64,000 nt of DNA from Planctomycetota bacterium (GCA_039819165.1 JBCBSM010000001.1:124001-188000); one strand, 5' to 3'. Shown: positions 1 through 9,516, counted from the stretch's first letter. Numbers and translations: made by a program. Notes: a model not told the origin generated them from the letters alone.

Positions 1-1
1 C

Positions 2-40
2 GATATCCTCGCGTACTTCCTGGAGCACGCGGAGACCTAA
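2..40 (+). CDS. C-terminal tail of an upstream gene (partial)
   Basis: The first bases translate in frame as DILAYFLEHAET and end in TAA. This is probably the last 12 residues of a gene that begins before the window. The stop overlaps the stop of the minus-strand gene that follows, a tight convergent arrangement common here. The helix resembles the end of c-type cytochrome domains, but twelve residues cannot establish a family. Confidence 0.35.
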   Translation, partial: DILAYFLEHAET

Positions 41-513
41 TGGAAGTGCCCCGGCTGCCGCTCCTCGCGGACCATCGCGCCGATAACCATGGCGGCGAAG
101 AACAGCGTCGCGTCCTTGAGCAGGTACTGGCCCTGGATCGTCGGCGTCAGCACGTTGCCGGCAAAGCACACGTCGAACTTGAGCACGAGGGCCAGCAGCG
201 TGCCCGGCAGCCGCACTAGCAGCAGCAGGATGGCCAGGCGGTTGAGCCGGCGGATGAGCAGGCACAGGCCGATGGCTACCTCCCACCAGCCCAGCAGCGG
301 CACCATGACGGCGGGATCGCCGAAATAGATCGTGTCGGCCAGCAGGCTCGAGCCGGTCTTGAAGCCGAACTGCTTGAGCAGGCCCAGCCAGACGAAGATC
401 ACGCCAAAGGAGACGCGATGCAGCCCGTGGCCGTAGCGCCCCATGAATCGCGCGAGGCGATCATCGAAGGCGTCGACCTTCGGATGGCGGTGCAAGTGCT
501 TCAGCCGGCGCAC
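37..513 (-). CDS. DoxX-like integral membrane protein
   Basis: A small protein of about 158 residues with four hydrophobic segments. The pattern LHRVSFGVIFVWLGLLKQFG, then GWWEVAIGLCLL, then a final helix after GQYLLKD is typical of DoxX-like proteins. These are inner-membrane proteins of uncertain biochemical role. The GTG at 513 is chosen because it keeps the charged DAFDDRLARF segment that usually precedes helix 1; the ATG at 444 is the alternative. The gene is divergent from the SpoIIE phosphatase, with about 45 bp between starts. A much longer open frame continues upstream on this strand but is only antisense to the phosphatase. Confidence 0.7.
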   Translation of the reverse strand: MRRLKHLHRHPKVDAFDDRLARFMGRYGHGLHRVSFGVIFVWLGLLKQFGFKTGSSLLADTIYFGDPAVMVPLLGWWEVAIGLCLLIRRLNRLAILLLLVRLPGTLLALVLKFDVCFAGNVLTPTIQGQYLLKDATLFFAAMVIGAMVREERQPGHFH

Positions 514-558
514 CGCCAATGATTGCGGGGCGTGGGCGGCCACGCGGGAGGCCGGCCG

Positions 559-2613
559 GTGGCACGAACGACGCGAGCCCCACGCACGCAGCCCATCCGC
601 GTCAGCATGACGCTGCACGTGGTGGGCGTGATCGTCGTGCTGTCGGTGGTCGTCTTCGCGATGGCGGTGTTCGGCGCTCGCCGGGCGGTGCAGCGGCTGT
701 CGGGCGAGGTGACCCACCAAGCCACCGAGCGGACCCGGGAGGGGCTCAACCGCTTCTTCGAGCCCGTGGGCGAGTCGCTGGGCATCGCCGCCCGCTGGAG
801 CCAGGCCGGCCGCATCGCGCCCGAAGCGCCCCTCGAGACCCTCGCGGTGCTCGGTCCCTTGGTCCGCCAGTCGCCGTCGATCTCGTCGGCCATCATCGCC
901 GACGAGGCCGGCCACGAGGTGCTCATCCTTGAGCTCGATGACGGCTGGCGGGTGCGGATCACCGAGCCGCCGCCGCCGGACGGCGCGGCCGAGTCGACCA
1001 ACACCATCGTGCTCCTCGATCGGCAGGGACGCGAGACGCGGCGATGGCGCGAACACGGCTACACGCCGCTGGATCGGGCGTGGTTCCGCCTGGCCATGGA
1101 GCGGGCCGACGAAGACGGCTTCGACGCCCAGGGCCGCGGCTCGCTCGCGTGGACGGACGTCTATACGTTCTTCACGACCGGGGACTATGGCATTACGGCC
1201 GCCATGCCGCATCTCACGGCGGATGGCTCGCGGCGGGTGATCGCCTTCGACGTGCTGCTGCGGGACATCTCCGAGTTCACCCGCGGCATCCACGTGGTCA
1301 ATGACGGCGTGGTCGTCGTGACGACGCCGCAGCGGCGGCTGATCGGGGCCCCGGGGCTATCCGAATTCGACGACGCCGAGCGGCTCCGCGGTGCGCTCGA
1401 GCGCCCGCTGGGGGACCTGGAAATCCCGCTGCTGGCCCGGGCCGACGAGACGCTGGGCGCGCTGTACTCCAGCGACGAGTTCCGGGTGCTCCGCTTCGGC
1501 GTGGGCGGCGAGCCGTGGTGGGGCGCTGCTGATCTCTACAGGCTCGGCGGCGAGCGTTCCTACTGGATCTGGGTGCTCGTGCCCGAGCGGGACATCCTGG
1601 GCGACCTGCACTGGCAGCGGGTGCTCATCCCGATCGCGGCGGGCATCGCGCTGTGCCTGGGCGTCCTGCGGGCGCTCCAACTCGCCGCGCGGTACAGCGG
1701 GCCCTTGCGACGGCTCGTCGATCAGAGCGATCGCATCAGCCGCATGGAGCTCGACGAGGGCGAGCCCATCACGTCCACGGTGGAGGAAGTCCAGCAGCTC
1801 GCCCGCGCCCAGGACCACATGCGGGCCTCGCTCCGCACGCTGGTCAAGCTCGAGCAGGACATGGCGCTCGCGCGGCGGATCCAGCAGGACACCTGGCCCG
1901 CGGCGATGCCCACCGATGACCGATTCGAGATCGACGCCTGGAGCGAGCCCGCCGACGAGACCGGCGGCGACGGCTACGACGTGGTGCCCGTCCGCATCAT
2001 CGATGGCGAGCGCGAGCCGTGCGACGACCATCCCGATCGTGTCTTCTGCATGCTCGCCGACGCGACGGGCCACGGCGTGGGGCCCGCGCTCTCGGTGGCG
2101 CAGGCCCGGTCGATGTTCCGCATGGCCGTCCGGGCGGGCATGCCGCTGGACGACATCGCGCGGCACGCCAACCAGCAGCTCGGTGCCGACCTCACCGAAG
2201 GGCGCTTCATCACGGCGTGGATGGCCGAGTTCGATCCGGCGACCGGGGAGCTCTCGATGGTTAGCGCCGGGCAGGCGCCGCTCTACCTGCTGCGGTCGGG
2301 CGGCGGCATCGAGCGATTCGGCGCCTCGGTGCCGCCGATGGGCGTGCTGCCCGACCTGCCCGACATGGAGCCCGTGGTGGTGCCGCTGGGGCCCGGCGAT
2401 GCCTTCGTCGTGTGCTCGGACGGCATCTACGAGGCCATGGACGAGGACCACCGCCAGCTCGGCGAGGACGCGGCCATCCGGGCGATCACCGAGGCGCAGC
2501 CGGGCGGGCTGGGGGCCATGCGGGCGGCGATCGCGGCAACCGTGGGCGGTTTCGCCGGTAGCGCTCCCGCGTCGGACGATCGCACCTGCCTGCTGATCCG
2601 GCGGGTTCGCTGA
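559..2613 (+). CDS. dCache-HAMP-SpoIIE membrane serine phosphatase (RsbU-like)
   Basis: A 684-residue sensor phosphatase. A basic N-terminus leads into a transmembrane helix (about residues 20-40). A periplasmic domain of about 300 residues follows, with dCache-type features (DRAWFRLA, then WTDVYTFFTTGDYGIT). A second helix (IPIAAGIALCLGVL), a HAMP linker and a C-terminal SpoIIE/PP2C domain complete it. Metal-binding motifs are visible: GGDGYD, LADATGHGVGPAL and SDGIYEAMD. The family dephosphorylates anti-sigma-factor antagonists or similar phosphoproteins in response to an extracytoplasmic signal. No antagonist or anti-sigma gene lies nearby, so the target is unknown. GTG 559 is preferred over ATG 607 because it supplies the positive residues before helix 1. 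Confidence 0.85.
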   Translation: MARTTRAPRTQPIRVSMTLHVVGVIVVLSVVVFAMAVFGARRAVQRLSGEVTHQATERTREGLNRFFEPVGESLGIAARWSQAGRIAPEAPLETLAVLGPLVRQSPSISSAIIADEAGHEVLILELDDGWRVRITEPPPPDGAAESTNTIVLLDRQGRETRRWREHGYTPLDRAWFRLAMERADEDGFDAQGRGSLAWTDVYTFFTTGDYGITAAMPHLTADGSRRVIAFDVLLRDISEFTRGIHVVNDGVVVVTTPQRRLIGAPGLSEFDDAERLRGALERPLGDLEIPLLARADETLGALYSSDEFRVLRFGVGGEPWWGAADLYRLGGERSYWIWVLVPERDILGDLHWQRVLIPIAAGIALCLGVLRALQLAARYSGPLRRLVDQSDRISRMELDEGEPITSTVEEVQQLARAQDHMRASLRTLVKLEQDMALARRIQQDTWPAAMPTDDRFEIDAWSEPADETGGDGYDVVPVRIIDGEREPCDDHPDRVFCMLADATGHGVGPALSVAQARSMFRMAVRAGMPLDDIARHANQQLGADLTEGRFITAWMAEFDPATGELSMVSAGQAPLYLLRSGGGIERFGASVPPMGVLPDLPDMEPVVVPLGPGDAFVVCSDGIYEAMDEDHRQLGEDAAIRAITEAQPGGLGAMRAAIAATVGGFAGSAPASDDRTCLLIRRVR

Positions 2614-2740
2614 CCTGGTGGTTTTGGCCGGATCGGGTGGCGTTGCGGCTGGATGCGCACACCGGCGTACCGTTGTGCGGGGAAACGCCCGCCGCCGTCG
2701 AGACGTGAACACGGTGACCAGCACGCCAAGGAGGCCATAG

Positions 2741-5700
2741 ATGCTGCTGACGGAGATTGCACGCTGGACCATCGCGGCGGGAGTCGCGACCACGCCCACC
2801 ATCGCGTTCCACGACACGCCGACCGAGACACCCCCGCCCGCGCCGCTGTGGGGTGCCGAGGCCCCGATCGATGCCCCGGTCGAATCCGCCCAGGCGATCC
2901 CGGAGCGGAGCCTGGCGATGGCGACCGCGGACGTCGCCAACGAGCCCGCGCGGGTGGGTGCCGAAGCCGCGACGATGGCCGAGAAGCTGGGCTGGTCCTT
3001 CGAGCAGAGCCGCGTGGGCTTCCCGCGGATGCCCTCGATCAGCCCGGATGGCTCGCTGATCGCCTTCAGCTGGGCGGGCGACCTCTGGGCCGTGCCCGCG
3101 GGCGGCGGGGTCGCGTCGCGGCTGACCTCGCACCCCGCCGACGAGCTGCGGTCGGCCTTTAGCCCCGATGGCAGCGTGCTGGCCTTCGAGTCGACCCGCG
3201 ACGGCAGCCGCAACCTGTACGCGATGCCCGTCAGCAGCCGCGACGGCCGCGTCTTCGGCGGCGAGATCCGCCGGCTCACGCTCGGCGATCGCGCGCTCAC
3301 GCTCTCGGGCTTCACCGCCGACGGCGAGGCGCTGCTGGCGCATGGCCGGCTCGATCCTGCGATGTACCGCGGAAGCTCGATGTACCGCGTGCCCCTGGCC
3401 GGTGGGCACATCCAGAAGATCACCGACGCCTACGGCACCTCGCCCACGATGTCGGCCGACGGCTCCCAGATCCTCTTCACCCGCCGGCGGGAGCTGACCG
3501 ATCGTCCGGCCTACCGCGGCCCGGGCGCGGGCGACCTCTGGTCGATGTCGACCGAGACCGGCCGCTTCCGCCAGCTCACCACCTTCGACGGCAACGACCA
3601 GCACGGCTTCGTGCTGCCCAACGGCTCGGTGCTGTACTCGTCCTCGCGGCACGGCCAGAACAACCTCTGGCTGCTGCCCAGCGGCCGCACCGATGCCGCG
3701 GGGCCCAGGCGGGTCACGAGCTTCGAGCCCACCGACGAGCAGCTGAGCATCGGCCACGGCGTCCGCGGCCTGGACGTCTCCTTCGATGGCTCCACCGCGG
3801 TGTTCTGCGTGTGGGACACGCTCTACACCCTCGACCTGACGCAGCGGACACCCACGCCCAGTGCCGTGTCCATCAACGCCTCGGTCGACACCGACAGCTT
3901 GGACTCGCGGACCATCGATCTTGACCGCCAGGTCAGCGAGGCCCGCCTGAGCCCCGACGGCAAGACGCTGGCGGTCATCGCCCGCGGCGAGGTCTTCGTC
4001 CGCAGCACCGAGGATGACCGCCCGACGCGGCGCGTGACCCACACCTCGGGCCGCGAGCGCGACCTGGCGTGGTCGCCCGACAACCGCGTGCTCTACTTCG
4101 CCTCCGATGAGAGCGGCCAGTTCGCCATCCACCAGGCCTCGGTCGCCCTGGCCCGCGAGGACCTCGAGCCGCAGGCCGTGGAGGAAGCCGAGGCGGAGGG
4201 CGCCGCCGAAGAGCAGGCCTCCGACGAGGCCACCGAGGACTCGGAATCGACCGACGAGAACGCCGAGGGCGACGACGGGCAGGCCGACGAGGCCGAAGCC
4301 GACGACGCCAAGGACGAGGACGAAGAAGACGCCGTCGACCACGGCGCCCGCTGGGCCGATGCGCTCCGCTTCGAGGTCACGCCCGTCGTGGCGAGCGACG
4401 CGATGGAGATTGCGCCGTTGCCCTCGCCCGACGGCCTGCGGCTGCTGTTCGTCCGCGAGCGGGGCGACGTGTGGCTGCACGACTTCGAGACCGGCGAGGA
4501 GCGCATGCTCTTCGAGAGCTGGAATCAGCCCGAGATCCAGTGGGCCTCGGACAGCCGCCACATCGTCTACGAGGTCGGCGACCTGGACTTCAACAGCGAC
4601 ATCTGGATCCTCGACACCGAGGACGGCGAGCCGGTCAACGTCACCCGCCACCCCGACATCGACACCAGCCCGCGGCTGAGCCACGACGGCAAGGTGCTGA
4701 CCTTCCTGAGCGACCGCGCGGGCGAGAACTGGTCCTACGACGTCTACGCGGTCATGCTCGATCGCGAGCTTGAGGGCCTGACCGAGTACGAGCTGGCGCA
4801 GTACTTCGAGGACGCCGCCAAGGCCGCCAAGAAGCTCGGCGCGATCGACACGCCGGACGTCTTCCTCGAGCGCGACGCCGATGAGGCCGCGGACGAGGAA
4901 GCCACCGACGAGGAAGAAGCCAACGACGACGGGGCGGACGATGAGGCCGAGCCGATGGAGTTCGACCTCGACGACGCCTGGAACCGCGTCCGCCGCGTCA
5001 CCCGCTTCAGCGGCGTGGGCAACCACCAGCTGACGCCCGGCGGCGAGCGGGTCGTCTTCAGCACCAGCATCGACGGCAGCACCTCGCTGTTCTCGGTGGA
5101 CTACCGGGGCCGCGAGCGCAAGACCGTGCAGAGCGGCGGCGTCTCGGGCGTCAGCGTGTCGACCGACGGCTCCAAGGTCGTGTACCTGCGCAGCGGGCAG
5201 CCCACCGTCGGCAAGCCCGTCGGCGGCAGCAGCGACACGATGCCCATCGACGCCACCATCCGCCTCGACGTCGAGGCCGAGCAGGCCCAGAAGTTCCGCG
5301 ATGCCGCCCGCATGCTGGGCCGCGACTTCTACCACCCGACCATGAAGGACCTGGACTGGGAGGGCCTCACCAACCGCTACCTCGATCTAGCCCGCCGCAC
5401 GCGGACGCCCAGCGAGTTCTACGAGGTCGCCAACATGCTCTTCGGCGAGCTCAACGGCTCGCACCTGGGCATCTGGGGTGGCGCCCAGGTCTACAGCCCG
5501 CCGAGCATCCGCACCGGCTACCTGGGCATCGACTACGTGCCCGTTGAGGGTGGCTACGAGGTGGTCTACGTCGTGCCCGAGGGGCCGGCGTCGCGGGACG
5601 CCAGCACGCTGCACGTCGGCGACGTGATCACCGCCGTCAACGGCACGCCGCTCGCGCCCGATGGCGGCATGCCGACCGTCGACCTGCGCGAGGCCATGGC

Positions 5701-6445
5701 GGGCACGTCGGGCCAGGAGACCCTGCTCGACGTCGACTGCCTGGCCGAGGACGGCAGCGCCTACGTGCTCATCGTGCCGACCTCGTCGGGCGGCGAGTCG
5801 GGCCTGCGGTACGAGGACGGCGTCCGCCAGCGCCGCGCGATGGTGGAGGAGATGTCCGGCGGCCGGCTGGGCTACCTGCACATCCGCGGCATGAACGAGC
5901 CGGCGCTGCGTGACTTCGAGCGGGACCTCTACGCCGCCGCGAACGGCCGCGAGGGCCTGCTCATCGACGTCCGCGACAACGGCGGCGGCTGGACGACCGA
6001 CATCCTGCTTACGTCGCTCACCGCGCCGCGGCACGCCTACACGATTCCGCGCGGCGCCGACGCCGAGGACGTGCACGAGGACGCCTACCCGCGGGATCGC
6101 CGGCTGATCTACGGCTACAACCGGCCCATCGCCGTGCTGTGCAACGAGAACTCCTTCTCCAACGCGGAGATCTTCTCACACGCCATCAAGACCACCGGTC
6201 GCGGCAAGGTCATCGGTGAGCAGACCTTCGGCGGCGTGATCTCGACCGGCTCGTACCGCCTCATCGACGGCACGACCGTCCGCCGCCCATTCCGCGGCTG
6301 GTACCTGCCCGACGGCACGGACATGGAGAACAACGGCGCCATGCCCGACGTCCGCGTGATGCAGGGGCCGAGCGACGAGGCCGCAGGTCGCGACGCCCAG
6401 CTCGGGTCGGCGGTCCGCACGCTGCTCGAGGACATGGGGCGATAA
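2741..6445 (+). CDS. Tricorn-type S41 protease with beta-propellers and PDZ
   Basis: A 1234-residue protein with tricorn architecture. WD40/TolB-like propeller repeats (many 'SPDG' blades) fill about residues 90-860. A helical C1 segment, a PDZ domain (around GYLGIDYVPVEGG) and a C-terminal S41 domain follow. The probable charge-relay Ser-His pair of tricorn is S907-H908 (LNGSHLG). The nucleophile is most likely S1140 in NENSFSNAEIF. Tricorn proteins trim peptides released by larger proteases. Two strongly acidic low-complexity inserts interrupt the propellers. AAGGAGG at 2728-2734 fixes the ATG start. The first 20 residues are mildly hydrophobic, so export is possible but not clear. Confidence 0.88.
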   Translation: MLLTEIARWTIAAGVATTPTIAFHDTPTETPPPAPLWGAEAPIDAPVESAQAIPERSLAMATADVANEPARVGAEAATMAEKLGWSFEQSRVGFPRMPSISPDGSLIAFSWAGDLWAVPAGGGVASRLTSHPADELRSAFSPDGSVLAFESTRDGSRNLYAMPVSSRDGRVFGGEIRRLTLGDRALTLSGFTADGEALLAHGRLDPAMYRGSSMYRVPLAGGHIQKITDAYGTSPTMSADGSQILFTRRRELTDRPAYRGPGAGDLWSMSTETGRFRQLTTFDGNDQHGFVLPNGSVLYSSSRHGQNNLWLLPSGRTDAAGPRRVTSFEPTDEQLSIGHGVRGLDVSFDGSTAVFCVWDTLYTLDLTQRTPTPSAVSINASVDTDSLDSRTIDLDRQVSEARLSPDGKTLAVIARGEVFVRSTEDDRPTRRVTHTSGRERDLAWSPDNRVLYFASDESGQFAIHQASVALAREDLEPQAVEEAEAEGAAEEQASDEATEDSESTDENAEGDDGQADEAEADDAKDEDEEDAVDHGARWADALRFEVTPVVASDAMEIAPLPSPDGLRLLFVRERGDVWLHDFETGEERMLFESWNQPEIQWASDSRHIVYEVGDLDFNSDIWILDTEDGEPVNVTRHPDIDTSPRLSHDGKVLTFLSDRAGENWSYDVYAVMLDRELEGLTEYELAQYFEDAAKAAKKLGAIDTPDVFLERDADEAADEEATDEEEANDDGADDEAEPMEFDLDDAWNRVRRVTRFSGVGNHQLTPGGERVVFSTSIDGSTSLFSVDYRGRERKTVQSGGVSGVSVSTDGSKVVYLRSGQPTVGKPVGGSSDTMPIDATIRLDVEAEQAQKFRDAARMLGRDFYHPTMKDLDWEGLTNRYLDLARRTRTPSEFYEVANMLFGELNGSHLGIWGGAQVYSPPSIRTGYLGIDYVPVEGGYEVVYVVPEGPASRDASTLHVGDVITAVNGTPLAPDGGMPTVDLREAMAGTSGQETLLDVDCLAEDGSAYVLIVPTSSGGESGLRYEDGVRQRRAMVEEMSGGRLGYLHIRGMNEPALRDFERDLYAAANGREGLLIDVRDNGGGWTTDILLTSLTAPRHAYTIPRGADAEDVHEDAYPRDRRLIYGYNRPIAVLCNENSFSNAEIFSHAIKTTGRGKVIGEQTFGGVISTGSYRLIDGTTVRRPFRGWYLPDGTDMENNGAMPDVRVMQGPSDEAAGRDAQLGSAVRTLLEDMGR

Positions 6446-6603
6446 CGCCCCGGGGCGGCGGCGGCACGACCCGCGCGGCTTGCCCGGTCCATCCGACCGG
6501 GCCGGCCCGCAGCACCGCCGCCGCGGCCCGCTCCGCCGGCCCGCCACGATTGCCGAAGCCAGCCCCGGAGCCACCCGGCGTGGTGGCGCTCGGGGTTGCG
6601 CGC

Positions 6604-7296
6604 ATGGAACACGATCCCTGGCTAGCGCGGTCGGCGTTCTTGATCTGGCTGGCATCGGTGCTGGCCGCCGCCGGCATTGCGCACTGGCTGCTGCCGATCG
6701 ACTGGCAGGGCGGCATCCTCGCGCTCGGGCTGCTATGCATGCTCTACACGCTCGTCGCGTTCGCGCTGGCGAGGCGGCGGGCGTCGATGTCGGCCCTCAT
6801 CCCGCTGGCGTGGGCGGGCGCCTTCGGCATGTGGATGCCCATCCTCCAGGATTACGCGGTCGAGCACGCGTCGGCACCGCTGATTGCGCGCGGGCTCTCG
6901 CCCGACACCGCTGCCGACTTCGCGACCGCAGCCGGCCTGCTGGCGGGCGGCGTGCTGACCGGCGCGGCGCTGTTCATCGGCACCATGTCGGCCGCGGTCA
7001 TGCTGCACGTCTCGATCGTGACGGCGCTCGTCGCCGGCGCGGCGCTCTCGCGGGGCGAGGCCGCCGAGTCCTCGCTCGTGGCGATCATCGCCTGGCACGC
7101 CGGCGTCTCCGGGTCCCTGGGCTACTGGTCGGTCCGCGTCGGCCGTGCGGCCCGCGAGGGAGTCTGCCCCAAGTGCGGTGAGACGCTGCGGGGCATCGGC
7201 CGCAACGCCTGTCCGGAGTGCAACGCGGGACTGGTCTTCACCCCGCCGCCGAGGCCGCGGGAGGAGATGCCCCAGCCGCCCCGCCGGGCGGCGTAG
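6604..7296 (+). CDS. Polytopic membrane protein with C-terminal zinc ribbon
   Basis: A 230-residue protein of unknown function. About five hydrophobic helices fill the first 180 residues. A cytoplasmic C-terminal zinc ribbon follows, CPKCGETLRGIGRNACPECN, and then a proline-rich tail. Planctomycetes encode many small membrane proteins with such C-terminal ribbons; the ribbon probably binds one zinc ion. ATG 6604 (MEHDPWL) is preferred to the upstream TTG. The last 59 bases overlap the 3' end of the convergent HExxH gene. No specific role can be assigned. Confidence 0.6.
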   Translation: MEHDPWLARSAFLIWLASVLAAAGIAHWLLPIDWQGGILALGLLCMLYTLVAFALARRRASMSALIPLAWAGAFGMWMPILQDYAVEHASAPLIARGLSPDTAADFATAAGLLAGGVLTGAALFIGTMSAAVMLHVSIVTALVAGAALSRGEAAESSLVAIIAWHAGVSGSLGYWSVRVGRAAREGVCPKCGETLRGIGRNACPECNAGLVFTPPPRPREEMPQPPRRAA

Positions 7297-7852
7297 CCGC
7301 CGGCGTGCGAGGCTCGATCACGATGGGTGTTACCGGCCCGAGCCCGTCGTAGGGCGCGAGCACCTCGGGCAGTCGCTTCAGGCCCCGCCTGCGCGCCTTG
7401 GCCACCGCATATCGCAGCGCCTCGTCGATCCGCTGGTGCACCCGCGGCGTGATCGACAGCCCGTGCTCGTGCATCTGCTCGAGCGCGAACTTCCAGGCCA
7501 TGTACTCCTCGAGGCAGCGGGGGGTGTAGGTGCCCAGCCCGATGGCGTGGTGGCCGACCTCGTGCAGGAAGACCGCCGCCGAGATCGGCCCGCGGGGCCT
7601 GGGCGATTCGATGAGCCTGGATCGCGTGCCGTCGGCATAGGCGACCTCCCACGCCACGCCGCTGGTGCTGCTCCGCCATTTCCGCACCCGGATGCCGTAG
7701 CGATCGAGCATCGCCCGCGCGACGGCGTCGTACCGCTCCGCCGACCGGCGCGCCGGCGGACGCCGCCGCGGCGGAACGGGCGCGGGAACTACCGCGACCG
7801 GCGGCTCGGGCGTGGGTGAAGGGCGTCGGATCAGGTCCCAGAGGGTTCGCAC
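7238..7852 (-). CDS. Small HExxH putative metallopeptidase
   Basis: About 204 residues. A proline/arginine-rich N-terminus is followed by a compact domain with HEVGHH and, about 16 residues later, LEEYMAWKFALEQM. The spacing resembles zincins of the ImmA/IrrE type, where two histidines and a downstream glutamate bind zinc. The family is not certain. It starts at GTG 7852, inside the end of fmt in another frame, so it is probably the last gene of a def-fmt operon. The C-terminus is low-complexity Ala/Pro/Gly and overlaps the convergent membrane-protein gene by 59 bp, so the true end could be shorter in function. Confidence 0.55.
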   Translation of the reverse strand: MRTLWDLIRRPSPTPEPPVAVVPAPVPPRRRPPARRSAERYDAVARAMLDRYGIRVRKWRSSTSGVAWEVAYADGTRSRLIESPRPRGPISAAVFLHEVGHHAIGLGTYTPRCLEEYMAWKFALEQMHEHGLSITPRVHQRIDEALRYAVAKARRRGLKRLPEVLAPYDGLGPVTPIVIEPRTPAATPPGGAAGASPPAASAAG

Positions 7853-8790
7853 GGCTTGCGCTCCGATTCCACAGTCATGCCGGCCCGGATGCCCCGGCCG
7901 TTGGCGAACGCCTCCCACGCCATGGGGCGCCCACCCGCGGGCTGGACCTCCAGAAGCCGCAGCGTCGTGCCACCCCCGCAGGCGACGACGCCGGCATCGG
8001 CGAGCAGCGTGCCCGGCGGGGAATCGAATGCGCCGCCATGTTCTTGTTCGCGCACCCGCAGCAATTTCGCGGCGTGCTCGCCCACGCGGATCGACACGCC
8101 CGGCCACGGCGTCAGCCCATGCACGCGAGCCCGGCAGGTCGCGGCGGGCTGCGCGAAGTCCACCCAGCCGTCGGCCTTGCTCAGCTTGCCCGCGAACGTC
8201 ACCAGCGCGGGATCCTGCTCACGTGGCTCCAGCGTGCCGTTGGCGTGCCGTCGCAGCACCCGCCGGACGGCCTCGACGCCGTCGCGGGCCAGCACGTCGT
8301 GCAATTCCCCGGTGGTGCGATCGGGCTCGATCGCCATCGCACGCTGGCCCAGGATGAGCCCGGCGTCCATCTCGTCGGCCAGCGTGATGACGCTCACGCC
8401 GGTGGTCGTGTCGCCCGCGATGACCGCGGCATGGATGGGCGCGGCGCCCCGCCACCGGGGAAGCAGCGAGGCGTGCAGGTTCATCGCGAAGCGGTCCGCT
8501 AGCAGCTTCTGGCCCAGCTTCTGGCCGAAGGCGATGACGACCCATGCTTCGCAGTCCCACCCGCGGATCGCGTCGCGGACCGAAGGTTCGTTGACCCGCT
8601 CGGGCTTGAGCACCGGGGCCGCGATGCCGTGCTCTTGGGCGTGCGCGCCGATCGGGGTCGCCGCCAGCTTCTTGCCTCGGCCCGTCGGCTTGTCGGGCTG
8701 GGTGACGATGCCGACCAGCTCGTGCTCGGCGTGCAGCATCCGCAGCGTCGGCAGGCCGAACTCGCCGGAACCGAAGTAGGCCACGCGCAT
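7831..8790 (-). CDS. fmt: Methionyl-tRNA formyltransferase
   Basis: A 319-residue enzyme that formylates Met-tRNAfMet using 10-formyltetrahydrofolate. The N-terminal MRVAYFGSGEFGLPTLR nucleotide fold is present, as is the catalytic block NLHASLLPRWRGAAPI, with the Asn and His of the N-x-H pair, and DEMDAG, with the catalytic Asp. A C-terminal OB-like domain begins near GWVDFAQPA. The length is normal for the family. It lies 27 bp downstream of def, the classical def-fmt pair, so formylation and deformylation are probably co-transcribed. Confidence 0.96.
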   Translation of the reverse strand: MRVAYFGSGEFGLPTLRMLHAEHELVGIVTQPDKPTGRGKKLAATPIGAHAQEHGIAAPVLKPERVNEPSVRDAIRGWDCEAWVVIAFGQKLGQKLLADRFAMNLHASLLPRWRGAAPIHAAVIAGDTTTGVSVITLADEMDAGLILGQRAMAIEPDRTTGELHDVLARDGVEAVRRVLRRHANGTLEPREQDPALVTFAGKLSKADGWVDFAQPAATCRARVHGLTPWPGVSIRVGEHAAKLLRVREQEHGGAFDSPPGTLLADAGVVACGGGTTLRLLEVQPAGGRPMAWEAFANGRGIRAGMTVESERKPCEPSGT

Positions 8791-8817
8791 CCGTGCGGTG
8801 CTCCCGGGTCGTCGCCC

Positions 8818-9402
8818 TCAGGCGTTTCGCTTCTCGAGGCGGCGGAGGGCCGACCGCGTCCGCAGGCGATCGAGCTGCGCGAACTTGTCGATGATCAGCA
8901 CGCCGTCGAGGTGGTCCATCTCGTGCTGCCAGCAGCGGGCCAGCAGCCCGTCGCCCCGCACCGAGAACCGCTCGCCGTCGAGGTTGGTCGCCTCAAGGCG
9001 GACGATCGGCGGCCGCTGGACCATGCCGCGGATGTCCGGCAGGCTCAGGCAGCCCTCCTCGAAGGGCGATATCGGCCCCTCGAGGCTCAGCTCGGGGTCG
9101 ATGCACACCATCGGCTCGCCCTCGGTGTCGACCGGCAGGCCCGACTCGGCGGGCTCGGCGTGCGGATCCGCGGGCAGCCGGCAGACGAACATCCGCCAAG
9201 CCAGCCCGACCTGCGGGGCCGCCAGGCCGATGCCCTCCTCGGCGTGCATGATCTCCAGCATCCGCTGGGCGACCTGGCGGACCTCCTCGGTCACCTCCCC
9301 GACCGGTCGTGCGTGCTCGCGCAGGCACGGATCCGGGAACATCCGAAGCCGAAGGCTGGCCGGATCGACGGGAGCGTGGTCTGTTTCGGCGTGCGGCGGC
9401 AC
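8818..9402 (-). CDS. def: Peptide deformylase
   Basis: A 194-residue metalloenzyme that removes the N-formyl group from nascent proteins. All three signature motifs are visible: GIGLAAPQVG (motif 1), EEGCLSLPDI (motif 2, with the metal-binding Cys) and QHEMDHLDG (motif 3, with the two metal-binding His and the catalytic Glu). The region between motifs 1 and 2 has a short insert of negatively charged residues. First gene of the def-fmt operon; divergent from the TPR gene across about 115 bp. Confidence 0.96.
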   Translation of the reverse strand: MPPHAETDHAPVDPASLRLRMFPDPCLREHARPVGEVTEEVRQVAQRMLEIMHAEEGIGLAAPQVGLAWRMFVCRLPADPHAEPAESGLPVDTEGEPMVCIDPELSLEGPISPFEEGCLSLPDIRGMVQRPPIVRLEATNLDGERFSVRGDGLLARCWQHEMDHLDGVLIIDKFAQLDRLRTRSALRRLEKRNA

Positions 9403-9516
9403 GACCGATGGTATTGGCGCGGACCGGGGCCCGCCCGAGGGCGGCCCTAGAATCTGGGTCCACGCAGGACGCTACGACGCCGGCCGACGCAGCCGGCACC
9501 AAACACGACGCGGGGT

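Noticed and set aside
2486-5335. A 949-codon open frame on the minus strand across the tricorn gene
   Set aside because: It is an antisense shadow caused by high GC. The plus frame shows propellers, PDZ and S41 motifs; the minus frame shows only Val/Ala/Gly-rich sequence.
9448-9453. TAGAAT as a -10 for the TPR gene
   Set aside because: No -35 at proper distance, and the GC-rich hairpin next to it makes chance likely.
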